39,362 bases of DNA, from contig CAZYBG010000027.1 of assembly GCA_964645155.1 (NCBI GenBank), forward strand, positions 1-39,362. Direction: 5' to 3'. This document shows positions 26,200-34,956 of this stretch, one piece after another. The DNA is from CAZYBG01 sp964645155. GTDB taxonomy: Bacteria > Pseudomonadota > Alphaproteobacteria > Rhodobacterales > Rhodobacteraceae. The translations under genes were made by a program, and so were the position numbers. The notes beneath the pieces are model-generated. The model searched no databases and was not told where the DNA came from. It saw only the letters and a program-made list of their open reading frames with translations. Position 1 is the first letter of the stretch. Each line of letters opens with the position of its first letter.

Positions 26200-26209
26200 G
26201 GGCGTCCCC

Positions 26210-27403
26210 CTACCGCCGTTCGCGGAACCCGTAATACACAAGAACCAGCGCTGCCCATCCGAGGAGGGTGGCGCCTGCGAGCATCGCGAGGAGGCCGAGG
26301 CGCCGGGGGTACTCGGCACTTTCGGCGCGGGTCGGGGCGATGTGCGCGGCGAGATAGCGCGCCTGCCGCCTTGCCTCGGCCGCGGCGAGGTCGTTCGCGG
26401 CCAGTGCCGACACATAGGCACGCTCGGCAAACTCCACCTCGACGCTGAGGCGCTCGTAGTCGGCGACGAGGGTCGCGTAGGTGCTCGCCCCGGCGCCGGC
26501 GGAGGGCCGGCTGCGGAACAGCGCGCGCTCGTCCGAGATGCGCTGGCCGAGGGCCGCGATCCGGCGGTCGGCCTGCGCGATCCGCTGGTCGCCCTCGCGC
26601 GTCGTCGCGCGGAGGATATCGCGCTCGATCTCGGCCTCGGTGCGCTGCGTCTCGAGCGCGGCGATCAGGGTCAGCCGCCGCTCGATATCGGCGCGGGGAT
26701 CGACGATCTGGCGTTCGGCGCGGAACGCGGTGAGCGCCTGCCGCGCCCTCACGAGGCGTGTCTCCGCCAGCGCGAGGTCGGCTTGCGCGTGCCTCGTGGC
26801 ATCGGCCCGCGCGATGCCTGAGAGCCGGTTGACGAGGCGGTCGCTCTCCTCGAGCAGGACGACGGCGATCCGGTGCGCGACGTCGGGCGCAAATGCCAGC
26901 ACCCTGACCGCGATCAACCCCTCGCCGGGATCGTAGTCGACCTTCACCACCCGCTTCCAGTAGCGGGTCAGGTCCTCGATCGTCGCGCCCGTCGGGAGCG
27001 CGAAGACAGGATCCTCGCTGCGGGTGAAGGCGGCGCGAAGGTCCACCCTGGCGTCGACCGCCGCAACCATAGGCTGGCTGAGGATGAAATCGTGCAGGAC
27101 GTCGGTGTCGGACGTGCTCGACCGCGAGAGGCTGCCAAGGCCCTCGAGGAGCGCGAGCGACTGCGGCGCCTCCTCGGTGCGGACCGAAAACGCGACGCGG
27201 GAGGCATACCGGTCGAGCGCGACCTCGTGCAGGTACCATGCAGCGAGGAGGACCGGCGCCGCCACGAGGGCAAGGAAAGACGTGAGGATTCCCGCATGGC
27301 GCCGCCGCGGCCGCGCCGGCCCCGCGGGGGGCCGCGGCTGCGGCGGCGGGGCGGTCTCCGGCACGACCGTCAGCGGGCTCCTGCTCTTGGCCGGGTCACT
27401 CAT
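26210..27403 (-). CDS. kpsE: Capsule polysaccharide export inner-membrane protein (KpsE-like)
   Basis: 397 residues from ATG 27403 with GAGAGGAG upstream. The N-terminus is proline-rich (TAPPPQPRPPAGPARPRRR), followed by a transmembrane helix at 38-57. A periplasmic region of about 300 residues contains a long coiled coil (ADLALAETRLVRARQALTAF, then EAEIERDILRATTREGDQRI). A second transmembrane helix near 370-390 (LGLLAMLAGATLLGWAALVL) precedes a short basic tail. That is the KpsE/polysaccharide co-polymerase topology. It transcribes toward kpsT and away from kpsM. No outer-membrane KpsD is in the window. Confidence 0.88.
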   Translation of the reverse strand: MSDPAKSRSPLTVVPETAPPPQPRPPAGPARPRRRHAGILTSFLALVAAPVLLAAWYLHEVALDRYASRVAFSVRTEEAPQSLALLEGLGSLSRSSTSDTDVLHDFILSQPMVAAVDARVDLRAAFTRSEDPVFALPTGATIEDLTRYWKRVVKVDYDPGEGLIAVRVLAFAPDVAHRIAVVLLEESDRLVNRLSGIARADATRHAQADLALAETRLVRARQALTAFRAERQIVDPRADIERRLTLIAALETQRTEAEIERDILRATTREGDQRIAQADRRIAALGQRISDERALFRSRPSAGAGASTYATLVADYERLSVEVEFAERAYVSALAANDLAAAEARRQARYLAAHIAPTRAESAEYPRRLGLLAMLAGATLLGWAALVLVYYGFRERR

Positions 27404-27508
27404 CCTTAAGCTCCTCTCCGCTACAGCTTGGAACCCGAGGGGTGCCCGCACCGCCCCTGCTAGCAACTGCCGGTTACCAATTCGCTGACCGATCCCCGGA
27501 GGACGCCG

Positions 27509-28282
27509 TTGGCCCCGAGCCGCCCCAGACCCCTCCGCACAGTCGCCGCCCTGATCCTGCGCGAGATCGAATGTGCGCCGGGCCGCTCGGCGACCGGCTA
27601 TCTCTGGGCCGTGGCCGAGCCGGTGGCGGGCATCCTGCTGTTGACCGTCGTCTTCTCGCTGGCTTTCCACGCGCCGCCGCTGGGGACGAGCTTTGCCTAT
27701 TTCTATGCGTCGGGCTGCCTGCCGTTCCTCGCCTATCACGACATCTGCCAGAAGGTGGCGCAGGCGGTGCGGTTCTCGCGCCCGCTGCTCGTCTATCCCG
27801 CGGTGCGGCTACCGCATGTCCTGCTCGCCCGGCTGATCCTCGCGACGCTGACCCAGGTCGCCGTCGTCGCGATGGTCCTTGTGGCCACCATCGCGCTGAC
27901 CGGGGTGACGATGCGGCCCGAGATCGGCGAGATCGCGCTCGCCTTCGGCATGGCGGTCGCGCTGGCGTCGGGCATCGGCACGCTGAACTGCTACCTGTTC
28001 GAGCGGGCCCCGTGGTGGGAGCGGATCTGGGCGATCCTGAACCGGCCGCTCTTTCTGGTCTCCGGCGTGCTGTTCCTGTTCCACGCCATCCCGCCGCCTT
28101 GGCGCGACTGGCTCTGGTGGAACCCGCTCGTCCACGTCGTCGGGCAGATGCGGGCCGGTCTCTTCCCGACCTACCACGCGGACTATGCCGTGCCGGCCTA
28201 TGTGTTCGGCGTGGCCGCCGCCTGCCAGGTCGCCGGGCTCTTCCTGCTCGGGCGCCATTCGCGGCAACTGTTCCATGCGTGA
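27509..28282 (+). CDS. kpsM: Capsule polysaccharide ABC transporter permease (KpsM-like)
   Basis: 257 residues from a TTG start at 27509; GGAGG with 6 bases spacing supports this over later starts. Six hydrophobic segments and the terminal WWNPLVHVVGQMRAGLFPTYH motif are characteristic of ABC-2 exporters of capsular polysaccharides. It pairs most plausibly with KpsT and KpsE encoded divergently 105 bp away. The 3' end overlaps the sugar transferase gene by 8 bp. A related permease is present at 10509-11327. Confidence 0.9.
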   Translation: MAPSRPRPLRTVAALILREIECAPGRSATGYLWAVAEPVAGILLLTVVFSLAFHAPPLGTSFAYFYASGCLPFLAYHDICQKVAQAVRFSRPLLVYPAVRLPHVLLARLILATLTQVAVVAMVLVATIALTGVTMRPEIGEIALAFGMAVALASGIGTLNCYLFERAPWWERIWAILNRPLFLVSGVLFLFHAIPPPWRDWLWWNPLVHVVGQMRAGLFPTYHADYAVPAYVFGVAAACQVAGLFLLGRHSRQLFHA

Positions 28283-28976
28283 GGCGACGCAGCGGCGCAT
28301 CCGGGGAAAGCGCATCTTCGATGTGGCGCTCGCCCTCTCGCTCGCCGGCATCCTCTGGCCACTCGGGCTTGCCGTCGCTGCGGCCATCCTCTTGGCCGAG
28401 GGGCGCCCGGTCCTCTACCGGGCCGAGCGGATGCGCGCGCCCGGGCGGGCGTTCATCATCTGGAAGTTCCGCACGATGCCGCCGGGCGCCGATGACGGCC
28501 GCGCCACCGGCGGCCACAAGACGCGGCGGCTCTCGCCCCTCGGCCGGTGGCTGCGGCGCACGCGCCTTGACGAGATGCCGCAGCTCTGGAACATCCTGAA
28601 GGGTGAGATGAGCTTCGTCGGCCCGCGTCCGCCGCTCCGCCGCCATGTCGAGCAGTTTCCGGACCTCTATGCCGAGGTGCTCCGCGCCCCCCCGGGCCTC
28701 ACCGGCCTCGCGACGCTGCTCTACCATCGCCGCGAGGAGGTCCTGCTGGCGGGCTGCGCGTCGGCCGATGAGTGCGAGCGGCTCTACACGACCTTGTGCA
28801 TCCCCGCCAAGGCCCGGCTCGACCGGGCCTACCTGCGTCGGCAAGGCGTCGTCCTCGACACCATCATCCTTCTTCGTACCCTGCAGCGGCTCGGCTGGCA
28901 GCTGTCGCCGCGCCGCGCGCGCCGCGGCATCCCCGCCCGGCGTCAGAGCGCGGCCTTGCGACTTTCGTCGATGTAG
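28275..28976 (+). CDS. Undecaprenyl-phosphate sugar phosphotransferase (bacterial sugar transferase)
   Basis: Starts a glycan chain by moving a sugar-1-phosphate from a nucleotide sugar to undecaprenyl phosphate. 233 residues from ATG 28275, overlapping kpsM by 8 bp. One membrane segment is near 16-41 (VALALSLAGILWPLGLAVAAA). The conserved cytosolic core shows IIWKFRTM (61-68), RRTRLDEMPQLWNILKG with catalytic D99/E100, and MSFVGPRPP. It is the short monotopic form. The sugar (for example Glc, Gal or GlcNAc) cannot be told. It ends convergent with dat, overlapping 34 bp. Confidence 0.9.
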   Translation: MREATQRRIRGKRIFDVALALSLAGILWPLGLAVAAAILLAEGRPVLYRAERMRAPGRAFIIWKFRTMPPGADDGRATGGHKTRRLSPLGRWLRRTRLDEMPQLWNILKGEMSFVGPRPPLRRHVEQFPDLYAEVLRAPPGLTGLATLLYHRREEVLLAGCASADECERLYTTLCIPAKARLDRAYLRRQGVVLDTIILLRTLQRLGWQLSPRRARRGIPARRQSAALRLSSM

Positions 28977-29794
28977 ATCTCGCGCAGCCGGCGCGCGACG
29001 CGGCCGGGCTTGCCATCGCCGACCGGCGCGCCGTCGATCTCCACGACCGGCATCACGAAGATCGAGGCCGCGGTCGAGAACGCCTCGTCGGCCGCCTTCG
29101 CCTCGGCCGGAGTGAACGGGCGTTCCTCCACCTCGAACTGGGCCTCGCGGGCGAAGCGCAGCACGGCCGCACGGGTGATGCCGTGAAGGATGTCGTTCGA
29201 CAGGTGCCTCGTGATGATCCGGTTGCCCTTCACGATATAGGCGTTGTTCGAGGTGCCTTCGGTGACCGTCCCGTCCTCGACCATCCAGGCATCGTCGACG
29301 CCCGCCTTCCGCGCCATCATCTTCGCCATCGACGGATAGAGCAGCTGCACCGTCTTGATGTCGCGCCGGCCCCAGCGCATGTCGGGCACGGTGACGACGC
29401 GAAAGCCCGTCTGCGCCGCCGGCGCATCGACAAGCCCCTTCGCCTGGGTGAACATGACGAGCGAGGGCGTCGCGTCCTTCGGAAAGGCGAAGTCGCGGTC
29501 GGCGGCGCCGCGCGTGACCTGCAGGTAGATCATGCCCTCGGTCAGATCGTTCCGCGCAACGATATCGCGATGGAGCCCGAGCAGCGCGTCGTCGGCGACC
29601 GGGCTTTCCATTTCCAGTTCGCGGAGCGACCGGGCAAGGCGGGCCGCATGGCCGGGAAAGTCGATGATCCGCCCGTCGATCACCGAGGTCACCTCGTAGA
29701 CCCCGTCGGCGAAGAGGAAACCACGGTCGAACACCGAGATCTTCGCGGCCTCTTCGGGCAGCCACTCTCCGTTCACGTAGACTGTCCGGCTCAT
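28943..29794 (-). CDS. dat: D-amino acid aminotransferase
   Basis: PLP-dependent class IV transaminase; interconverts D-amino acids (D-Ala) and 2-oxoglutarate to give D-glutamate. 283 residues from ATG 29794 (a TTG at 29800 lies too close to the GGAG site). Sequence hallmarks are VFDRGFLFADGVYEV, TRGAADRDFAFP and the PLP lysine K147 in RRDIKTVQ, with EGTSNNAYIV as the phosphate-binding region. It overlaps the upstream dgcA stop (ATGA), so the three genes form an operon in which D-glutamate made here can be passed to DgcN. Branched-chain aminotransferase is an alternative family, but the RGAADRDFAFP segment and context favour D-amino acids. Confidence 0.9.
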   Translation of the reverse strand: MSRTVYVNGEWLPEEAAKISVFDRGFLFADGVYEVTSVIDGRIIDFPGHAARLARSLRELEMESPVADDALLGLHRDIVARNDLTEGMIYLQVTRGAADRDFAFPKDATPSLVMFTQAKGLVDAPAAQTGFRVVTVPDMRWGRRDIKTVQLLYPSMAKMMARKAGVDDAWMVEDGTVTEGTSNNAYIVKGNRIITRHLSNDILHGITRAAVLRFAREAQFEVEERPFTPAEAKAADEAFSTAASIFVMPVVEIDGAPVGDGKPGRVARRLREIYIDESRKAAL

Positions 29795-30756
29795 CCCCAA
29801 AGCTCCTCGTCGGGTGGATACACCGTTGCGCCGTCGTAGCGCAGCGGATGCGGGCGGTCTTCGGCCAGGAGCAGCGGGCCGTCAAGGTCCACGACCTCGG
29901 CGCCCTGCGCCACGAGCATCGCCGGCGCCATGGCGAGCGACGAGCCGACCATGCAGCCGACCATCACCCCGAAGCCCGCGGCGCGGGCCTGCTCGCGCAG
30001 CGCCAGCGCCTCGGTCAGCCCGCCGGTCTTGTCGAGCTTGATGTTCACGATGTCGTACCTGCCCGTCAGCCCGGCGAGGCTTGTCCGGTCATGGCAGCTT
30101 TCGTCGGCGCAGACCGGAAGCGGCCGCGCCATCTCGGCCAGCGCCGCGTCGTCGCCGGCCGGCAGCGGCTGCTCCACCAGCTCGACGCCGAGGCGGAGGA
30201 GGTGCGGCGCGAGGTCGCGATAGGTCTCCGCCGTCCAGCCCTCGTTCGCGTCGACGATGATCCGCGCACGCGGCGCGCCGCGCCGCACCGCCTCGAGCCG
30301 CGGCATGTCGCCCGGGGCGCCGAGCTTGATCTTGAGGAGCGGGCGATGCGCATTGCGGGCCGCGGCCGCCTCCATCCGCTCGGGCGTGTCGAGCGAAAGC
30401 GTGTAGGCGGTCACCACGGTGCCCGGTGCGGCGAGGCCCGCGATCTCCCACACGCGCCGGCCGGTGCGCTTCGCCGCCAGGTCCCACAGCGCGCAGTCGA
30501 CCGCGTTGCGCGCGGCGCCGGGCGGCAGCGCCTCCTGCAGGGCCGGCCGCGTGATGCCGGGCGGCAGCCCCGCGATCTGGGCGGCCACGCTTTCGAGCGA
30601 TTCGCTGTAGCGGGCATAGGGCACGCACTCGCCCCAGCCGGTCACGCCGCGGTCAGTCACCCGGACCGTCAGCACCCGCGCCTCGGTCCGCGAGCCGCGC
30701 GATATGGTGAACGTCTCCGAAAGCCGGAAGGTGTCGGCAGAAACGGCGATCTCCAT
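29791..30756 (-). CDS. dgcA: Enolase-superfamily epimerase, N-acetyl-D-glutamate racemase type (DgcA)
   Basis: 321 residues. The muconate-lactonising fold shows KxK at 142-144 (LLKIKLG), the metal ligands D169 (IIVDANEGW), E195 (VEQPLP) and D218 (VCADES), and a second catalytic lysine in NIKLDKTGG near 240. Sequence also fits L-Ala-D/L-Glu epimerase. Next to DgcN the reported role of this type is racemisation of N-acetyl-D-glutamate to N-acetyl-L-glutamate. It overlaps dat by 4 bp and follows dgcN by 3 bp. A peptidoglycan-recycling dipeptide epimerase remains possible. Confidence 0.88.
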   Translation of the reverse strand: MEIAVSADTFRLSETFTISRGSRTEARVLTVRVTDRGVTGWGECVPYARYSESLESVAAQIAGLPPGITRPALQEALPPGAARNAVDCALWDLAAKRTGRRVWEIAGLAAPGTVVTAYTLSLDTPERMEAAAARNAHRPLLKIKLGAPGDMPRLEAVRRGAPRARIIVDANEGWTAETYRDLAPHLLRLGVELVEQPLPAGDDAALAEMARPLPVCADESCHDRTSLAGLTGRYDIVNIKLDKTGGLTEALALREQARAAGFGVMVGCMVGSSLAMAPAMLVAQGAEVVDLDGPLLLAEDRPHPLRYDGATVYPPDEELWG

Positions 30757-30759
30757 GCG

Positions 30760-31761
30760 TCAGACCGCACCCAGCGCGTCGACCAGCCGTGCCGCGCCGT
30801 AGCGGAACGGATCGGTCGCCGGCAGGCCAAGGCGCGTCTCGACCTCGCGCAGGTAGCCCCGGGCCTTGACCTCCGGCATGTGCTGGGTGTTGATCGAGTA
30901 GGCCACGACCTCGCAGGCCGGGTTGGCGACGCGGGCGAGCATCAGCGCGGTGTCGCGCACCTGCTCGAGGCTCGGCAGCGCGTAGTCGGGCAGGCCGCGC
31001 ATGTGCGTGCGGGTCGGCTCGTGGCAGACGACCAGCGCGTCGGGCCGGCCGCCATGGATCAGCGCGAGCGTCACGCCGGAATAGCTCACGTGATAGAGGC
31101 TGCCCTGACCCTCGATCAGGTCCCAGTGGTCGGCGTGGTTGTCCGGTGTCAGCCATTCGACCGACCCGGCCATGAAGTCGGCGATCACCGCGTCGAGCGG
31201 CACGCCGTCGCCGGTGATCAGGATGCCGGTCTGCCCCGTGGCGCGGAACGTCGCCTTGAGGCCGCGCCGGCGCATCTCGGCTTCCATCGCGAGCGTCGTG
31301 TACATCTTGCCGCAGGAGCAGTCGGTGCCGACGGCCAGCAGCCGCTTGCCGCTGCGCGCCTTGCCGTTGGCGATCGGATAGCGGACGTTCGGCACCCGCA
31401 CGTCATGCAGCGCGCGGCCGTGCAGCGCCGCCGTCGCGACGAGGTCGGCCTCGTCCCGCAGCAGGTTGTGAAGCCCCGAGGCGAGATCGAAACCCTGTTC
31501 CAGGGCGGTATGGAGCACCGCCTTCCAGCGCTCCGAGATCACGCCACCGCGGTTGGCGACGCCGATCACCAGGGTCCGCGCGCCGGCGGCATGGGCCTCG
31601 GCAAGGTCCATGTCGGGCAGCCGCAAGTCGGCGCGGCAGCCCTCCATGCGGTACTGCCCGATGGCATGGTCCGGCCGCCAGTCGCGGATGCCCTGGGCCA
31701 CCTTGGCGGCCAGCTGGTCGGGCGCGTCGCCGAGAAAGAGGAGGTAGGGTGTTGGGATCAT
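30760..31761 (-). CDS. dgcN: DUF1611 protein, D-glutamate N-acetyltransferase type (DgcN)
   Basis: 333 residues from ATG 31761 with GAGGTCCTC upstream. The C-terminal DUF1611 domain has a P-loop-like GTDCSCGKMYT (145-155). Conserved segments are MEGCRADLRLPDMDL, HDVRVPNVRYPIANGKARSG and WDLIEGQGSLYHVSYSGVTL. In marine bacteria DgcN acetylates D-glutamate as the first step of a D-glutamate catabolic path completed by DgcA. Here it heads a tight operon with dgcA and dat. The P-loop suggests nucleotide or CoA phosphate binding. Confidence 0.86.
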   Translation of the reverse strand: MIPTPYLLFLGDAPDQLAAKVAQGIRDWRPDHAIGQYRMEGCRADLRLPDMDLAEAHAAGARTLVIGVANRGGVISERWKAVLHTALEQGFDLASGLHNLLRDEADLVATAALHGRALHDVRVPNVRYPIANGKARSGKRLLAVGTDCSCGKMYTTLAMEAEMRRRGLKATFRATGQTGILITGDGVPLDAVIADFMAGSVEWLTPDNHADHWDLIEGQGSLYHVSYSGVTLALIHGGRPDALVVCHEPTRTHMRGLPDYALPSLEQVRDTALMLARVANPACEVVAYSINTQHMPEVKARGYLREVETRLGLPATDPFRYGAARLVDALGAV

Positions 31762-31938
31762 GAGGACCTCGCGCGGATTCGGCCCCTACCTTATCGGCGG
31801 GGCGGCGGGATCATCTGGGGAATCGCGCGATCGCACGGCCGCCAGCCGCATCTTCCTGCCGCGACGTGCGCCGACTGGCGAATTTTCTTGCGTTCTGGGG
31901 CCAGTGGAGGGGCCGGATGCCAGGGTGGCATATGGGTC

Positions 31939-31956
31939 TTGCGCGGCATTCCGCAA
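31939..31956. promoter_or_regulatory. Inverted repeat upstream of mcl1
   Basis: TTGCG-N8-CGCAA lies about 54 bp before the mcl1 start, in the 248-bp divergent spacer between dgcN and mcl1. It may be an operator; short-chain acyl-CoA regulators of related bacteria bind TTGCAA-like inverted repeats, but the match is not exact. I found no convincing -35/-10 pair in this spacer. Confidence 0.3.
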
Positions 31957-32009
31957 TAAACTACCCCGGCGGCGACCCGTGACGAAATTTCCTTTCGAGG
32001 CCGTTCCGA

Positions 32010-32969
32010 ATGTCCTTCCGCATCCAGCCGCCGGCGCCGGCCCGGCGCAACCGCTGCCAGCTGTTCGGCCCCGGCTCCCGGCCCGCGATCTTCGCGAAGA
32101 TGGCGGCCTCGGCAGCCGACGTGATCAACCTTGACCTCGAGGATTCTGTCGCGCCCGACGACAAGGCCGCAGCGCGGCGCAACGTGATCGCGGCGATCGG
32201 CGATGTCGACTGGCGCGACAAGACGCTGAGCGTCAGGATCAACGGGCTCGACACGCCGTGGTGGTACCGCGACGTGGTCGACCTGCTGGAGCAGGCGTCC
32301 GGGCGGCTCGACCAGATCATGATCCCCAAGGTCGGCAACGGCGCCGACCTCTACGCGGTCGATGCGCTGGTCAGCGCCATCGAGGCGGCGAAGGGGCGCG
32401 AGAGGCGGATCGGCTTCGAAGTCATCATCGAAAGCGCGGCCGGCATCGCCCGCGTGGGCGAGATCGCGGCGGCCTCGCCCCGGCTCACGGCGATGAGCCT
32501 CGGGGCGGCGGATTTCGCCGCGAGCATGGGCATGCAGACCACCGGCATCGGCGGCACGCAGGAGGACTACTACATGCTGCGCGACGGGCAGCGCTACTGG
32601 CCCGACCCCTGGCACTGGGCGACCGCGGCGATCGTCGCGGCCTGCCGGACGCATGGGGTTCTGCCGGTCGACGGGCCCTATGGCGATTTCTCCGACGACG
32701 AAGGCTTCCGGGCGCAGGCGCGGCGGGCCGCGACGCTGGGCATGGTGGGCAAGTGGGCGATCCATCCGAGGCAGGTGGCGCTCGCCAACGAGGTCTTTAC
32801 CCCGTCCGACGCAGCGGTGACCGAGGCGCGCGAGATCCTTGCCGCCATGGAGGAGGCGAAGGCTGCTGGCCAGGGGGCGGCTGTCTACAAGGGGCGGCTG
32901 GTCGACATCGCCAGCATGCGGCAGGCCGAGGTGATCGTGCGCCAGGCCGAGATGACAGAGGGGCGGTGA
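32010..32969 (+). CDS. mcl1: L-malyl-CoA/beta-methylmalyl-CoA lyase
   Basis: Reversible aldol lyase of the CitE-like superfamily. It cleaves beta-methylmalyl-CoA to glyoxylate and propionyl-CoA and condenses acetyl-CoA with glyoxylate to malyl-CoA in the ethylmalonyl-CoA pathway of acetate assimilation. 319 residues from ATG 32010 with GAGG 9 bases upstream. The sequence follows the Rhodobacter enzyme closely: CQLFGPGSRPAIFAKMAASA, INLDLEDSVAPDDK, IGFEVIIESAAGIA with the metal-binding Glu, and KWAIHPRQVALANEVFTPS. A separate malyl-CoA thioesterase (mcl2) is not in the window. It stands alone between the dgc operon and an AraC-type regulator. Confidence 0.97.
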   Translation: MSFRIQPPAPARRNRCQLFGPGSRPAIFAKMAASAADVINLDLEDSVAPDDKAAARRNVIAAIGDVDWRDKTLSVRINGLDTPWWYRDVVDLLEQASGRLDQIMIPKVGNGADLYAVDALVSAIEAAKGRERRIGFEVIIESAAGIARVGEIAAASPRLTAMSLGAADFAASMGMQTTGIGGTQEDYYMLRDGQRYWPDPWHWATAAIVAACRTHGVLPVDGPYGDFSDDEGFRAQARRAATLGMVGKWAIHPRQVALANEVFTPSDAAVTEAREILAAMEEAKAAGQGAAVYKGRLVDIASMRQAEVIVRQAEMTEGR

Positions 32970-32992
32970 GGTGACCGCCCCCCGCTGCGCCG

Positions 32993-33832
32993 TCAGGCCA
33001 AGGGTACGACGATGTCGGTCAGTAGATCGTCCGGCGCCGTCGTGGTCGGATTGTTCAGGTAGACTTCGTAGCAGGGCGCGTCGGCGGTCGCCCTGCCTGA
33101 TCCGGGCAGCCAGTCGCCAAAGAGGTGGTCATAGGCCGCCTGCAGCCCCGCATAGTGGCCCTTGAAGTGCAGCACGGCCGCAGGCCCGGCCTTTGTATGG
33201 ACCTCGTCGAGGTCCTCGGGGATGGCGGTGCCGTCGCCAAGGATGATGCCGGCATGGCTGCGCAGGGCCCCGGCCTCGGTGGCGCGCGGGTCGTCGTAGT
33301 AGACGGCCGCCATGCCGCGTACCTCGGGCCAGAGGTCACGCGACGCCGCAATCGCGCTGATCTTTCCGAACGTGCTGCCGATCTCGAGATAAGGGCCCTC
33401 GTGGACCAGCGCGGCAAGCCGGTGGGTGGGAACGTCGGTGATCTCGACATGATACATGAGGGCTGCTCCCTTGCGGTCGGGTGGGTTGAGCGCCACGAGG
33501 GCGCCGCGGTTGCGGAACGTGGCGGGAGGAACGCCGTAGTAGAGGGCGAAGGCGCGGGCAAAGCCCTGCGCGCTGCCGTAGCCCGACTGGCGCGCGATGC
33601 GGTCGATTGGAAGGCTGGTCTGGACCAGCCAGCAGGCCGCGCGGTGCACGCGCAGCCGCCGGACGGCCTCGGCGAGGGTTTCGCCGGTCATGCCGTGAAA
33701 CACCCGGTGCCAGTGGAAGCGGCTCATCGCCGCGACCTCGGCCAGCGTGTCGAGCGACAGGTCGCCATCGAGATTGTCGCGGATGTGGTCGAGGACCCGA
33801 AGAATCCGTGTCTCGTAGGAACCTGGGCGCAT
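32993..33832 (-). CDS. AraC-family transcriptional regulator with GyrI-like effector domain
   Basis: 279 residues from ATG 33832 with GGGGGAGG upstream. The N-terminal AraC DNA-binding region (1-105) has two helix-turn-helix segments: LSLDTLAEVAAMSRFHWHRVF and IDRIARQSGYGSAQGFARAF. The C-terminal half (about 125-279) is a GyrI-like/Bac_rhamnosid-type effector-binding domain (YHVEITDVPTHRLAALVHEGPYLEIGS ... ), of the Rob/SbmC type that binds hydrophobic ligands. Such proteins respond to drugs or dipeptides and activate efflux or stress genes. It diverges from accA and converges with mcl1. No obvious target is adjacent. Confidence 0.9.
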   Translation of the reverse strand: MRPGSYETRILRVLDHIRDNLDGDLSLDTLAEVAAMSRFHWHRVFHGMTGETLAEAVRRLRVHRAACWLVQTSLPIDRIARQSGYGSAQGFARAFALYYGVPPATFRNRGALVALNPPDRKGAALMYHVEITDVPTHRLAALVHEGPYLEIGSTFGKISAIAASRDLWPEVRGMAAVYYDDPRATEAGALRSHAGIILGDGTAIPEDLDEVHTKAGPAAVLHFKGHYAGLQAAYDHLFGDWLPGSGRATADAPCYEVYLNNPTTTAPDDLLTDIVVPLA

Positions 33833-33937
33833 GTCCTCCCCCGCGGTCTGGTTGCGGTGGCCTTGGATCGCACAGCTGCCAGGAAAAAGTCTTGCGGAAG
33901 TTCCGGAGGCGGCGGCGCGCGCTGCCTCGCCGCCGAG

Positions 33938-33966
33938 TTGCAAAAGCCCCGCCGCCCCGTCATATC
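33938..33966 (+). promoter_or_regulatory. Possible sigma-70 promoter of accA
   Basis: TTGCAA (33938-33943) and CATATC (33961-33966) are 17 bases apart. They match 4 and 3 of 6 consensus positions. A start near 33973 would give a leader of about 25 bases. Confidence 0.35.
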
Positions 33967-33996
33967 TGCGCGGATGCAGCCGGAGCGTCCGCCGCG

Positions 33997-34956
33997 ATGA
34001 ACTACCTCGAGTTCGAGAAACCGCTCGCCGAGATCGAGGGCAAGGCCGAGGAACTTCGTGCGCTTGCCCGCCAGAACGAGGGGATGGATGTCGAGAAGGA
34101 GGCAGTGGCGCTCGACAAGAAGGCGTCGGACCTTCTCCGGAGCCTCTACAAGGGGCTGACCCCGTGGCAGAAATGCCAGGTCGCACGGCACCCGGACCGA
34201 CCGCATTGCAGGGACTACATCGATGGTCTCTTCACCGACTACACGGCGCTCGCCGGTGACCGGAATTTCGCCGACGACCACGCGGTGATGGGCGGCCTCG
34301 CCCGGTTCGACGACCGGCCGGTGGTGGTGATCGGCCACGAGAAGGGCAACGACACGAAAAGCCGGATCGAGCGCAATTTCGGCATGGCACGCCCGGAAGG
34401 CTACCGCAAGGCGATACGGCTGATGGATCTCGCCGACCGCTTCCGGCTGCCGGTCATCACGCTGATCGACACGCCCGGCGCCTATCCCGGCAAGGGCGCC
34501 GAGGAGCGCGGCCAGGCCGAAGCGATCGCGCGCTCGACCGAGAAATGCCTGCAGGTCGGCGTGCCGCTGATCTCGGTCGTGATCGGCGAGGGCGGATCGG
34601 GCGGCGCGGTCGCCTTCGCGACGGCGAACCGGGTGGCGATGCTGGAACACTCGATCTATTCGGTCATCAGCCCCGAAGGCTGCGCCTCGATCCTGTGGAA
34701 GGATGCCGAGAAGATGAAGGAGGCCGCCGAGGCGCTGCGGCTGACCGCGCAGGACCTCGAGAAGCTGGGCGTGATCGACCGGATCATCGCCGAGCCCGTC
34801 GGCGGCGCGCAGCGGGGCAAGAGCGATGCGCTGACGAATGTGCGCAAGGCCTTGGCCGAGATGCTGAAGGAGCTCTCTGCACTCGATCGCAAGGCACTGA
34901 TCGACAACCGCCGCAAGAAGTTCCTCGGCATGGGTGCCAAGGGGCTCGCGGCCTAG
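33997..34956 (+). CDS. accA: Acetyl-CoA carboxylase carboxyltransferase subunit alpha
   Basis: Alpha subunit of the carboxyltransferase that transfers CO2 from biotin to acetyl-CoA, the first step of fatty-acid synthesis. 319 residues from ATG 33997 (MNYLEFEKPLAEIEGKAEEL). The crotonase-fold core shows GHEKGNDTKSRIERNFGMARPEGYRKA, DTPGAYPGKGAEERGQ, IGEGGSGGAVAFATANRVAMLE and SVISPEGCASILWKD. It converges with plsC; the two stop codons overlap inside the palindrome GGCCTAGGCC. Confidence 0.98.
   Translation: MNYLEFEKPLAEIEGKAEELRALARQNEGMDVEKEAVALDKKASDLLRSLYKGLTPWQKCQVARHPDRPHCRDYIDGLFTDYTALAGDRNFADDHAVMGGLARFDDRPVVVIGHEKGNDTKSRIERNFGMARPEGYRKAIRLMDLADRFRLPVITLIDTPGAYPGKGAEERGQAEAIARSTEKCLQVGVPLISVVIGEGGSGGAVAFATANRVAMLEHSIYSVISPEGCASILWKDAEKMKEAAEALRLTAQDLEKLGVIDRIIAEPVGGAQRGKSDALTNVRKALAEMLKELSALDRKALIDNRRKKFLGMGAKGLAA

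Noticed and set aside
27404..27508. Promoters in the kpsE/kpsM divergent spacer
   Set aside because: The 105-bp spacer must hold two promoters, but no -35/-10 pair was convincing on either strand.
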